This document shows positions 16,272 through 24,201 of a DNA stretch of 64,000 nucleotides, in pieces. Where the stretch lies: positions 1 through 64,000 of the forward strand of contig NZ_LQQP01000012.1 of NCBI RefSeq assembly GCF_001619615.1, given 5' to 3'. The first letter of the stretch is position 1; each line of letters starts with the position of its first letter. The position numbers were made by a program, and so were the translations under genes. This stretch comes from Microbacterium sp. T32 (GTDB lineage Bacteria > Actinomycetota > Actinomycetes > Actinomycetales > Microbacteriaceae). Under the pieces are notes generated by a model. That model was not told where the DNA came from, ran no database searches, and saw only the letters and a list, made by a program, of their open reading frames with translations.

Positions 16272-17186
16272 ATGTTCACAGCACGAACTCGCAAGGGTCT
16301 CGGCGTTCTCGCCGGACTCGCGGTCGCCTCGCTCGCCCTCGCCGGATGCGGCGCCTCGAGCGACCCCCTGAGCAACAACGGCGGCGACGCCAGCGCGTCG
16401 TCGGCGGAGATCGTCGTCGGCTCGCAGGCGTACTTCTCGAACGAGATCATCGCCGAGATCTACGCGCAGGCCCTGGAGAACTCCGGCCTCACGGTCAAGC
16501 GCCAGTTCCAGATCGGTCAGCGCGACGCGTACATCCCGCTGCTCGAGGACGGCACGGTCACGGTGTTCCCCGAGTACACCGGTAACCTCCTGCAGTTCTT
16601 CGACAAGGAGACGACGGCCCGCACCTCCGACGAGGTCTACGCCGCCCTGCCGAAGGCGCTGCCCGAGGGCCTCGAGGTGCTCGACCAGTCGTCGGCCACC
16701 GACCAGGACTCGTACACCGTCACCAAGGCCTTCGCGGATGCCAATGGGCTGACGACGATCGCGGACCTGGCCAAGGTCACCACGCCGCTGACCCTCGGCG
16801 GCAACGCCGAGCTGGCCGAGCGTCCGTACGGTCCGAACGGCCTGAAGTCGACCTACGGCGTGAACGTCCAGTTCTCGGCGACGGGTGACACCACGGTCGA
16901 CGACCTCGTCGCCGGCACGATCCAGGTGGCGAATGTCTACACCGCCGACCCGCGCATCAAGACCGACGACCTCGTCACGCTGGAAGACCCGAAGGGCCTC
17001 TTCCTCGCGTCGAACGTCGTCCCGGTCGTGAACTCGAAGGTCGCGTCGCAGGTGTCCGACGTCCTCAACAAGGTCTCCGCCGCCCTCACCCCCGAGGGCC
17101 TCGTGGAACTGAACGTGAAGTCGACCGTCGACCAGCAGTCGTCGGCCGACATCGCGAAGGCCTGGCTCGCCGACAACAACCTCTGA
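16272..17186 (+). CDS. opuCC: osmoprotectant-binding lipoprotein
   Basis: 304-residue extracytoplasmic binding protein tethered by a lipid anchor. The signal sequence ends in a LALAGC lipobox (Cys about residue 25), followed by a Ser/Asn-rich linker. The mature part begins IVVGSQAYFSNEIIAEIYAQ, typical of the OpuAC/ProX family. The aromatic cage for quaternary ammonium cannot be assigned by eye. AGAGGAAC is the ribosome binding site for ATG 16272. Last gene of the importer operon; a strong hairpin follows. Confidence 0.92.
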   Translation: MFTARTRKGLGVLAGLAVASLALAGCGASSDPLSNNGGDASASSAEIVVGSQAYFSNEIIAEIYAQALENSGLTVKRQFQIGQRDAYIPLLEDGTVTVFPEYTGNLLQFFDKETTARTSDEVYAALPKALPEGLEVLDQSSATDQDSYTVTKAFADANGLTTIADLAKVTTPLTLGGNAELAERPYGPNGLKSTYGVNVQFSATGDTTVDDLVAGTIQVANVYTADPRIKTDDLVTLEDPKGLFLASNVVPVVNSKVASQVSDVLNKVSAALTPEGLVELNVKSTVDQQSSADIAKAWLADNNL

Positions 17187-17200
17187 GCCGAAGCCACACC

Positions 17201-17234
17201 AGCGGGGCCGTCCGGGAATCCGGGCGGCCCCGCT
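17201..17234 (+). terminator. terminator of the osmoprotectant operon
   Basis: AGCGGGGCCG (17201-17210) pairs with CGGCCCCGCT (17225-17234) fifteen bases after the opuCC stop; the loop can form further CCGG pairs. Confidence 0.75.
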
Positions 17235-17279
17235 GCGCGCGTCCGGGCCGGCCCGCGAGCCGCGTAGCCTGGGACGGAT

Positions 17280-19070
17280 ATGGCACATCTGCTCGGGGGC
17301 GAAGCCCTGCACCTGGAATACCCGACCAAGGTCGTGTTCGACTCCGTCTCGCTCGGGGTGAACGAGGGCGATCGCATCGGCATCGTCGGTCGCAACGGCG
17401 ACGGCAAGTCGAGCCTGCTCGGAATGCTCGCCGGCATCCGCGAGCCCGACGGCGGGCGTGTGACGGTGCGCGGCGGGGTGACCGTGGGCGTCCTCGACCA
17501 GCAGGACACGCTCGACGACGACGACACGATCGGCCACGCGGTCGTCGGCGATCGGGCCGAGCACGAGTGGGCGGGGGACGCCCGCACGCGCGACGTCATC
17601 GCCGGTCTCCTCGGTGACCTGCCGTGGGACGCGCGCCTGGGCGGTCTGTCCGGCGGCCAGCGCCGCCGGGTGGCGCTCGCTCGGCTGCTGTCCGGTGACT
17701 GGGACGTGCTGTTCCTCGACGAGCCGACCAACCACCTCGACGTCGAGGCCATCACGTGGCTCGCGGGGCACCTCAAGAAGCGGTGGGCTCCGAACGCGGG
17801 CGGCCTGCTGGTCGTCACGCACGACCGGTGGTTCCTCGACGAGGTGTGCAACACGACGTGGGAGGTGCACGACCGGATCGTCGAGCCGTTCGAGGGCGGC
17901 TACGCGGCGTACATCCTGCAGCGCGTCGAACGCGACCGCCAGGCGGCATCCATCGAACAGCGCCGGCAGAACCTCGCGCGTACGGAGCTCGCGTGGCTGC
18001 GCCGCGGCGCCCCGGCCCGCACGTCGAAGCCGAAGTTCCGCATCGACGCGGCGAACGAGCTCATCGCCGATGTCCCCGAGATCCGTGACAAGGTCGCCCT
18101 CCAGTCGCTCGCGGTCGCGCGTCTGGGCAAGGATGTCGTCGACCTCCTCGACGCGGGTGTGACCTACGGCGACCACACGGTGTTGCGAGACGTCGAGTGG
18201 CGGATCGCGCCGGGCGAGCGCACCGGCATCCTGGGGGTGAACGGCGCCGGCAAGTCGACGCTGCTGAGCCTCATCACCGGAACGCTCGAACCCACGACAG
18301 GCCGCGTCAAGCGCGGCAAGACCGTCAAGGTCGCGACCCTCACCCAGCGCCTCGACGAGCTGGAACAGCACATGGACGATCCCGTGCGGGTGGTCATCGC
18401 GGGCCTGCGCACCACGTACTCGTTCGGCTCGGGCTCGAAGGCGCAGGAGCTGACGCCGGGCCAGCTCCTCGAACGGCTCGGGTTCTCCAGCGCGCAGCTC
18501 TCGACGCCGGTGAAGGATCTGTCGGGTGGCCAGAAGCGACGCCTCCAGCTGCTGCTCATCCTGCTCGACCAGCCCAACGTGCTGATCCTCGACGAGCCCA
18601 CCAACGACCTCGACACCGACATGCTCGCGGCGATGGAAGACCTGCTGGACTCCTGGTCGGGCACCCTCATCGTCGTCTCGCACGACCGGTACTTCCTCGA
18701 GCGCGTCACCGATCAGCAGTTCGCGATCCTCGACGCGCGTCTGCGCCACCTCCCCGGCGGCGTCGACGAATACCTGCGCCTTCGGGCGATCCAGGATGCC
18801 GAGCCGTCACGCTCGACGACGACCGAGGCCGTGGCATCCCCGGGTCTCCAGGGTGCCGACCTGCGCGCCGCGCAGAAGGAGGCGTCGGCGACCGAGCGGA
18901 AGATCGAGAAGCTGCAGGCGCAGATCGACCGGGCGAAGGCGGCGCTCGCCGACCACGACCAGGCAGACTACGTCGGGCTCGGGAAGGAGATGCAGCGCAT
19001 CTCCGAGTGGGAGTCCGAGCGCGACGAGCTCGAGATGCGCTGGTTCGAACTCACCGAGGCCATCGGCTGA
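17280..19070 (+). CDS. ABC-F family ATPase (Uup/EttA-like)
   Basis: 596-residue soluble protein with two ABC domains and no membrane segment; such ABC-F proteins act on the ribosome as translation factors or in antibiotic protection. Domain 1 has GRNGDGKSSLLGML and LSGGQRRRVALARL with DEPTNHLD; domain 2 has GVNGAGKSTLLSLI and LSGGQKRRLQLLL with DEPTNDLD. The interdomain linker is about residues 200-275, and a C-terminal coiled coil (AAQKEASATERKIEKL...) resembles Uup. A TAGCCT box lies nine bases before ATG 17280, so the leader is at most a few bases. Conserved neighbour of ispE. Confidence 0.92.
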   Translation: MAHLLGGEALHLEYPTKVVFDSVSLGVNEGDRIGIVGRNGDGKSSLLGMLAGIREPDGGRVTVRGGVTVGVLDQQDTLDDDDTIGHAVVGDRAEHEWAGDARTRDVIAGLLGDLPWDARLGGLSGGQRRRVALARLLSGDWDVLFLDEPTNHLDVEAITWLAGHLKKRWAPNAGGLLVVTHDRWFLDEVCNTTWEVHDRIVEPFEGGYAAYILQRVERDRQAASIEQRRQNLARTELAWLRRGAPARTSKPKFRIDAANELIADVPEIRDKVALQSLAVARLGKDVVDLLDAGVTYGDHTVLRDVEWRIAPGERTGILGVNGAGKSTLLSLITGTLEPTTGRVKRGKTVKVATLTQRLDELEQHMDDPVRVVIAGLRTTYSFGSGSKAQELTPGQLLERLGFSSAQLSTPVKDLSGGQKRRLQLLLILLDQPNVLILDEPTNDLDTDMLAAMEDLLDSWSGTLIVVSHDRYFLERVTDQQFAILDARLRHLPGGVDEYLRLRAIQDAEPSRSTTTEAVASPGLQGADLRAAQKEASATERKIEKLQAQIDRAKAALADHDQADYVGLGKEMQRISEWESERDELEMRWFELTEAIG

Positions 19071-19088
19071 GATCGACCCGTGGCGGTG

Positions 19089-19604
19089 TCAGTGGAAGCC
19101 GTACTCGAGGATCACGATGAAGATGCCGAGCATGGCGGTCGCCACGGCGCCCAGAATGCGCCCGAACAACGGAGCGCGGCGGCTCTGGAAGGCGTGATAG
19201 CCGAGGAGGGCGAGCATGATGAACGCCGTCAGCATGCAGGAGTCGACGGCGTCGTGGATCGTGGCCCCCGTAGCCCACGAGACCGCAAGGACGATGATCG
19301 ACGGCACCGACGCGTAGAGCATGCCCGATCCGTGGCGCAGGGCGTTCCGCAGCGCCGCCCGGAACCCGTGTTCCGAATGCTCGGTGAGGGTGTGCGCGAA
19401 GACGTGGGCGATGAAGAACACGATCAGGCTCGCGACGGACGTCGCGAGCATGTCCTCGATGCTCTCGGCGTGATCCTCGGCGATGGTGACGAACGCGGTG
19501 AACACGATCAGTCCATAGATGGCCGCGGGGGAGCGGAACCGCACGTCGACCCAGGCGAGCACACGCCGCCACGGCGTCGGCGGGTTCTCCACCGGGGCGC
19601 TCAT
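19089..19604 (-). CDS. integral membrane protein of unknown function
   Basis: 171 residues with four hydrophobic stretches (about residues 25-45, 55-75, 95-115, 130-165) and several acidic/His residues between them (FAHTLTEHSEHG). I do not recognise the family. ATG 19604 overlaps the stop of the upstream marR gene (ATGA), so it is translationally coupled to the regulator and may be its regulatory partner. The open frame continues upstream through marR in another frame, which I reject. Confidence 0.75.
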   Translation of the reverse strand: MSAPVENPPTPWRRVLAWVDVRFRSPAAIYGLIVFTAFVTIAEDHAESIEDMLATSVASLIVFFIAHVFAHTLTEHSEHGFRAALRNALRHGSGMLYASVPSIIVLAVSWATGATIHDAVDSCMLTAFIMLALLGYHAFQSRRAPLFGRILGAVATAMLGIFIVILEYGFH

Positions 19605-20098
19605 GCGTCGAACCCCATGCTGAGCTTCCGCAGCAGCGTCGCCAGGCGGTCCCGGTCGCCGCGCGACAGGCTCTCCAGCAGCAGGGCCTCGGCATCGACG
19701 AGGCGGGTGATCGCGGCGTCCACGCGCACGCGACCGTCGTCGGTCAGGGTCACCAGGATGCTCCGTCCGTCGCCGGGGTCGGCCTCGCGCCGCACTAACC
19801 GGCGGGCGACGAGCCGGTCGATGCGATTGGTCATGGTTCCGCTGGAGACGAGCGTCTGCTGCAGCAGCTGCTTGGGGCTGAGCTGGTACGGTTCGCCGGC
19901 CCGGCGGAGGGCGGAGAGCACGTCCCACTCCCACGACTCGATGTCGCTGCGGCGGAACGCCTCCTTGCGGGCGATGTCGAGGTGCCGGGAGAGGCGCGCG
20001 ACGCGCGAGAGCACCTCGAGCGGGGAGAAGTCGAGGTCGGGTCGCTGACGCACCCACGCCTCGACGATGCGATCGACCTCGTCGCTGTCCCGGCTCAC
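19601..20098 (-). CDS. MarR family transcriptional regulator
   Basis: 165-residue winged-helix regulator, probably a dimeric repressor responding to a small ligand. The recognition-helix region QTLVSSGTMTNRIDRL and the wing (RRLVRREADPGDGRSILVTLT) are clear. GTG 20098 follows a minus-strand CATAAT box by six bases, a leaderless start. Codon 101 (19796-19798), in the wing lead-in RRLV, is TTA, the only in-frame TTA codon I noticed in the window. Coupled to the membrane protein downstream. Confidence 0.9.
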   Translation of the reverse strand: MSRDSDEVDRIVEAWVRQRPDLDFSPLEVLSRVARLSRHLDIARKEAFRRSDIESWEWDVLSALRRAGEPYQLSPKQLLQQTLVSSGTMTNRIDRLVARRLVRREADPGDGRSILVTLTDDGRVRVDAAITRLVDAEALLLESLSRGDRDRLATLLRKLSMGFDA

Positions 20099-20104
20099 CC
20101 GTTC

Positions 20105-20110
20105 ATTATG
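20105..20110 (-). promoter_or_regulatory. -10 box of leaderless marR
   Basis: CATAAT on the minus strand, then GAACGG and GTG 20098. The divergent tRNA-Gln begins about 70 bases away. Confidence 0.55.
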
Positions 20111-20180
20111 TCGAGAACGCCGCGGGTCAACGCTCCCGTGTCGCCGTCTGGCAGACTTGACCGGTGCCCGCGGGGCACGG

Positions 20181-20252
20181 TCCGCCGTGGTGTAACGGCA
20201 GCACGACAGCCTTTGGAGCTGTTAGGTCCAGGTTCGAATCCTGGCGGCGGAG
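20181..20252 (+). tRNA. tRNA-Gln (UUG anticodon)
   Basis: Cloverleaf by eye: acceptor TCCGCCG/CGGCGGA, anticodon stem ACAGC/GCTGT with loop CTTTGGA giving anticodon TTG, T-arm CCAGG-TTCGAAT-CCTGG, discriminator G at 20252. CCA is not encoded: after GCA comes T. The A of that GCA, base 20254, is the first base of the glmU start codon. Confidence 0.95.
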
Positions 20253-20253
20253 C

Positions 20254-21702
20254 ATGACCTCATCGACCGAGCTCGCCGTCGTCGTCCTGGCTGCGGGGCA
20301 GGGCACCCGCATGCGATCCCGCATCCCCAAGATCCTGCACGCGGTGGGCGGTCGCCCTCTCGTCGGACACGTGCTCGACACCGCGGCATCCCTCGATCCC
20401 TCCCGCATCGTGGTGGTCGTGCGCCACGAGCGCGACCTCGTGGCCGAGACGATCACCGAGCTCGCACCGGGCGTCGTGATCGTCGATCAGGACGAGGTCC
20501 CCGGTACGGGGCGGGCGGTCGAGGCGGCCCTCGGCGCGCTCGAAGACTTCGCGGGCGACGTGCTAGTGCTGAGCGGCGACGTTCCGCTGCTCGAGTCGCA
20601 CACGCTCGCCGAGCTCGTCGCGACGCACCGCTCCGGCGGCTCGGCCGTCACCCTGCTCACCGCCCGCGTCGATGAGCCGCACGGCTACGGTCGGGTGATC
20701 CGTGACGAGGTCGCCGCCGTGCACCGCATCGTGGAGCAGAAGGATGCCACGGCCGACGAGGCCGCGGTCACCGAGATCAACGTGGGCGTCTACGTCTTCC
20801 GTGCGGCGCCGCTGCGCGAGCACCTCGCCCGCGTGGGCACCTCGAACGCGCAGGGCGAGAAGTACCTCACCGACGTCGTCGCGCTGCTGCGCGAGGCCGA
20901 GCTCGGGGTCGCGGCATCCGTCACTTCCGACGCCGCCGCGGCGCTCGGCGTGAACGACCGCATCCAGCTGTCCGAGGCCGGGCGCACGCTCAACGCCCGG
21001 ACGGTGCAGCACTGGCAGCGCGAGGGCGTCACAGTCGTCGACCCGGCGACGACGTGGATCGACGTGACCGCGGTGCTCGCACCGGACGTGACCCTCCTGC
21101 CGAACACGCACGTGCGCGGCGCGACCGTGATCGCGGCCGGCGCGACGATCGGCCCCGACACGAGCCTCGTGGACTGCGAAGTGGGCGAGGACGCCACGAT
21201 CACCCGCACCGACGCGACCCTCGCGGTCGTCGGACCCGGCGCCACCGTCGGACCCTTCGCGTATCTCCGGGCGAACGCGCGGGTCGGCGTGAACGGCAAG
21301 GTCGGCACCTTCGTCGAGGTGAAGAATTCCTCGATCGGCGAGGGCAGCAAGGTCCCGCACCTGTCGTACATCGGCGACACCGAGATCGGTCGCCACGTCA
21401 ATCTCGGCGCGGGTGCCATCACCGCGAACTACGACGACATCACCAAGCACCGCACCGTGATCGGCGACGAGGTGCACAGCGGTTCGCACAACGTCTTCGT
21501 CGCGCCCGTTACGATTGGGGATGGCGCCAAGACCGGTGCCGGCGCGGTGATCCGTAAGGACGTTCCCGCCGGTGCGCTGGCACTCAGCGTTGCACCCCAG
21601 CGGAACATCGAGGGGTGGGTCGAGAAGAATCGACCGGGCACCGGCGCGGCGGACGTCGCCGCGCGGGCCCGGGGTGAACAGGAAGCGCGCGATGGCTCGT
21701 AA
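20254..21702 (+). CDS. glmU: bifunctional UDP-N-acetylglucosamine pyrophosphorylase / glucosamine-1-phosphate N-acetyltransferase
   Basis: 482 residues making UDP-GlcNAc for peptidoglycan and mycothiol-type thiols. The N-terminal uridyltransferase domain has LAAGQGTRMRSRIPKILH; the C-terminal half is a left-handed beta-helix of hexapeptide repeats with the acetyl-CoA region NVFVAPVTIGDGAKTGAGAV. ATG 20254 is the natural start (MTSSTELAVVVLAAGQ). It begins one base after the tRNA-Gln discriminator, so there is no room for a leader. The prs start overlaps its last 11 bases. Confidence 0.96.
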   Translation: MTSSTELAVVVLAAGQGTRMRSRIPKILHAVGGRPLVGHVLDTAASLDPSRIVVVVRHERDLVAETITELAPGVVIVDQDEVPGTGRAVEAALGALEDFAGDVLVLSGDVPLLESHTLAELVATHRSGGSAVTLLTARVDEPHGYGRVIRDEVAAVHRIVEQKDATADEAAVTEINVGVYVFRAAPLREHLARVGTSNAQGEKYLTDVVALLREAELGVAASVTSDAAAALGVNDRIQLSEAGRTLNARTVQHWQREGVTVVDPATTWIDVTAVLAPDVTLLPNTHVRGATVIAAGATIGPDTSLVDCEVGEDATITRTDATLAVVGPGATVGPFAYLRANARVGVNGKVGTFVEVKNSSIGEGSKVPHLSYIGDTEIGRHVNLGAGAITANYDDITKHRTVIGDEVHSGSHNVFVAPVTIGDGAKTGAGAVIRKDVPAGALALSVAPQRNIEGWVEKNRPGTGAADVAARARGEQEARDGS

Positions 21703-22726
21703 GAAGAACCGTGTAGATCTCGACCGCGACAACGACATCGCCCCCGGGCTCGTCGCCAAGACCAAGAAGCGTCTCGTCGTCGCCTCGGGTCGCTCGCACC
21801 CCGAACTCGCGAACGCGGTCGCCCGCCACCTGGGCACGGAGCTCGCCCCGACCGAGCACCGCACCTTCGCCTCGGGCGAGATCTATACGCGCTTCGAGGT
21901 CTCGATCCGCGGGTGCGACGTGTTCGTCGTGCAGTCGTTCGGTCCACCGGTGAACGAGTGGCTCATGGAGCTGCTCATCATGCTCGACGCCCTCAAGCGC
22001 GCCTCCGCCAAGCGCATCACCGTCGTCGCCCCCTACTTCCCGTATTCGCGCCAGGACAAGAAGGGCCGTGGCCGCGAGCCCATCAGCGCGCGCCTCGTCG
22101 CCGACCTGCTGAAGACGGCGGGTGCCGACCGCATCATGAGCGTCGACCTCCACGCCGCGCAGATTCAGGGCTTCTTCGACGGCCCCGTCGACCACCTGTT
22201 CGCCAAGCCCGTGCTGCTCGAGCACTTCGAGCAGGGACTCACCGGCGAGGATCGCGAGACGCTCACGGTCGTCTCGCCCGACATGGGGCGCGTCCGCGTC
22301 GCCGATACGTGGTCCGACAGCCTGGGCGCTCCGCTCGCGATCATCCACAAGCGTCGCGACCCGAAGGTGGCCAACCAGGTCTCGGTCCACGAGATCGTCG
22401 GTGACGTCGACGGACGCACGTGTCTGCTCGTCGACGACATGATCGACACCGGTGGCACGATCCAGAAGGCCGCCCAGGCCCTCAAGGCGAGCGGTGCCCG
22501 CAAGGTCATCGTCGCCGCGACCCACGCGATCTTCAGCGATCCCGCGACCGAGCGCCTGCAGGACCCCGCGATCGACGAGGTCGTCGTGACCGACACCGTG
22601 CCGCTGCCCCCGGAGCGTCGGTTCGACCGCCTCACGGTCCTCCCGATCGCCCCGCTGCTGGCGCGCGCGATCCGCGAGGTCTTCGAGGACGGCTCGGTCA
22701 CGAGCATGTTCGGCGGCGACGCCTGA
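21692..22726 (+). CDS. prs: ribose-phosphate pyrophosphokinase
   Basis: 344-residue PRPP synthase: ribose-5-phosphate plus ATP gives PRPP for nucleotides, His and Trp. The family core begins KKRLVVASGRSHPELANAV; PYFPYSRQDKKGRGREPIS and the PRPP loop CLLVDDMIDTGGTI (near residue 245) are present. The start is ATG 21692 with CAGGAAG upstream; the frame upstream to 21572 lies inside glmU. A basic/acidic N-terminal extension of about 20 residues precedes the core. Overlap with glmU indicates an operon, as in other actinobacteria. Confidence 0.95.
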   Translation: MARKKNRVDLDRDNDIAPGLVAKTKKRLVVASGRSHPELANAVARHLGTELAPTEHRTFASGEIYTRFEVSIRGCDVFVVQSFGPPVNEWLMELLIMLDALKRASAKRITVVAPYFPYSRQDKKGRGREPISARLVADLLKTAGADRIMSVDLHAAQIQGFFDGPVDHLFAKPVLLEHFEQGLTGEDRETLTVVSPDMGRVRVADTWSDSLGAPLAIIHKRRDPKVANQVSVHEIVGDVDGRTCLLVDDMIDTGGTIQKAAQALKASGARKVIVAATHAIFSDPATERLQDPAIDEVVVTDTVPLPPERRFDRLTVLPIAPLLARAIREVFEDGSVTSMFGGDA

Positions 22727-22838
22727 GATTCATCGCGGGCGCACAGGTTCGGTGAGGTCTGAACCAGGTCCGTTTCGAGATCGTGTGTTCATCGTGAGCA
22801 TCCCCCGCTCCGCGAGGCACGACCGAAAGAGGACCCTC

Positions 22839-23321
22839 ATGATCCGCACGACCGCCGTCCCCCGCCCCATCCGTGTCGGTACCGCCCTGCTGGGCGTCGC
22901 CGGCGTGGTCACGCTCGCCGGTTGCTCCGGCACGAACGCGGACGCCGCCGCTCCGGCGCCCGCGGCGTCGTCCGCGGCGAGCGCTCCGAGCACCGGTTCG
23001 AGCGGAGCTGCCGCGTCGAACGGCACGTACTCCGACGGGACCTACGAGGCCACGGGCCAGTACTCCACGCCCGAGAGCGTCGAGAAGGTCGACGTGACCC
23101 TCACGATCGCCGGAGACAAGGTCACCGACGTCACGGTGACGGGCGACCCGCAGGCCGCGGAGTCCCGCCGGTACCAGAGCGAGTTCATCGGCGGCATCAA
23201 GGACGAGGTCGTCGGCAAGTCGCTCGACGAGATCTCCGTGACCAAGGTCGCCGGCTCATCGCTCACGAGCGGCGGGTTCATGCAGGCCGTGAACGCGATC
23301 AAGTCCGAGGCGAAGGCCTGA
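22839..23321 (+). CDS. FMN-binding domain lipoprotein
   Basis: 160 residues: signal sequence with VVTLAGC lipobox, an Ala/Ser/Pro linker, then an FMN_bind domain (GTYSDGTYEATGQY ... VTVTGDPQAAESRRYQSEF). Such domains carry FMN covalently attached by an ApbE transferase to a Thr/Ser in an SGAT-like motif. Here the aligned segment is KVAGSSLTSGGFMQAV, so the acceptor would be Ser and the motif is degenerate. ATG 22839 has GAGG upstream. First gene of a three-gene redox module with apbE and a membrane ferric-reductase/NqrB-like fusion. Confidence 0.88.
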   Translation: MIRTTAVPRPIRVGTALLGVAGVVTLAGCSGTNADAAAPAPAASSAASAPSTGSSGAAASNGTYSDGTYEATGQYSTPESVEKVDVTLTIAGDKVTDVTVTGDPQAAESRRYQSEFIGGIKDEVVGKSLDEISVTKVAGSSLTSGGFMQAVNAIKSEAKA

Positions 23322-23325
23322 GACG

Positions 23326-24201
23326 GTGACCTCGCCGACGACGACCGGCGCGGTCTGGACGTTCGACGCGATCGGCACGGCCTGGTCGATCGACACCGAG
23401 GAGCCGCTGTCGGCCACCGCCCGCGCCGCCGTCGCGACGGTCGTGAACGACTTCGACCGGGAATGGTCGCGCTTCCGCGACGACTCGCTCGTGACGGCTC
23501 TCGCGGAGGGCCACGTGGCATCCCTTCCCGCGCCCGACGACACGGATGCCATGCTGTCGCTGTACGACGAGCTCGACGTCGCGACGGGCGGGGCCGTGAA
23601 TCCGCTCGTCGGTGACGCCCTGGGCCGACTCGGTTACGACGCGCGGCTGACTCTCGCGCCCTGGGGTGCGCCGGAACCCGTGCCCGACTGGCGCGACATC
23701 GTGACGTGGGGGAGTGGCATCCTGTCGCTGTCCCACCCGGCGACGCTCGACGTGGGCGCAGTGGGAAAGGGCCGGCTCGTCGATCGGGTGCTGCGGGAGG
23801 TGCAGCGGCATGTCGGCGGCGACGTCGTCGTCGACGGTTCGGGTGACCTCGCGGTCCGCGGGATGCCGGTGCGCGTGGGACTCGAGCACCCGTACGATCC
23901 CGCGCGGGCGATCGGGGTGGTCGAGGTCCGGGACGCCGCGCTGTGCGCATCGGCCGTGACGCGGCGCGCGTGGGGCGACGGCCTGCACCACGTCCTCGAT
24001 GCGCGGACGGGTGCGCCTGTGCGGGCCTACGCCGCGACGTGGGCGATCGCCGACACGGCGATGCGCGCGGACGCCCTCGCGACGGCCCTGTTCTTCGACG
24101 GCGGCCCCGAACTCGCGGCGGCGTGGGGCGCCCCCTGGGTCCGCATGCGCACGGACGGCCGCGTGGAGTGGTCGCCCGGATTCGACGGGGAGATCTTCTG
24201 A
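23326..24201 (+). CDS. apbE: FAD:protein FMN transferase (ApbE family)
   Basis: 291-residue flavin transferase that moves FMN from FAD onto a Ser/Thr of FMN_bind, NqrB/C or RnfG/D-type proteins. Family landmarks are the substrate loop LDVGAVGKGRLVDRVL, DGSGDLAVRG and the metal-site segment SSAVTRRAWGDG-like CASAVTRRAWGDGLHHVLDAR. GTG 23326 starts five bases after the lipoprotein stop. I see no signal peptide or lipobox, unlike classical periplasmic ApbE. The stop overlaps the next ATG (TGATG). Confidence 0.92.
   Translation: MTSPTTTGAVWTFDAIGTAWSIDTEEPLSATARAAVATVVNDFDREWSRFRDDSLVTALAEGHVASLPAPDDTDAMLSLYDELDVATGGAVNPLVGDALGRLGYDARLTLAPWGAPEPVPDWRDIVTWGSGILSLSHPATLDVGAVGKGRLVDRVLREVQRHVGGDVVVDGSGDLAVRGMPVRVGLEHPYDPARAIGVVEVRDAALCASAVTRRAWGDGLHHVLDARTGAPVRAYAATWAIADTAMRADALATALFFDGGPELAAAWGAPWVRMRTDGRVEWSPGFDGEIF

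Noticed and set aside
22727..22838. Operator candidate GGTTC...GAACC in the prs/FMN_bind spacer
   Set aside because: Only a five-base inverted repeat, expected by chance at this length.
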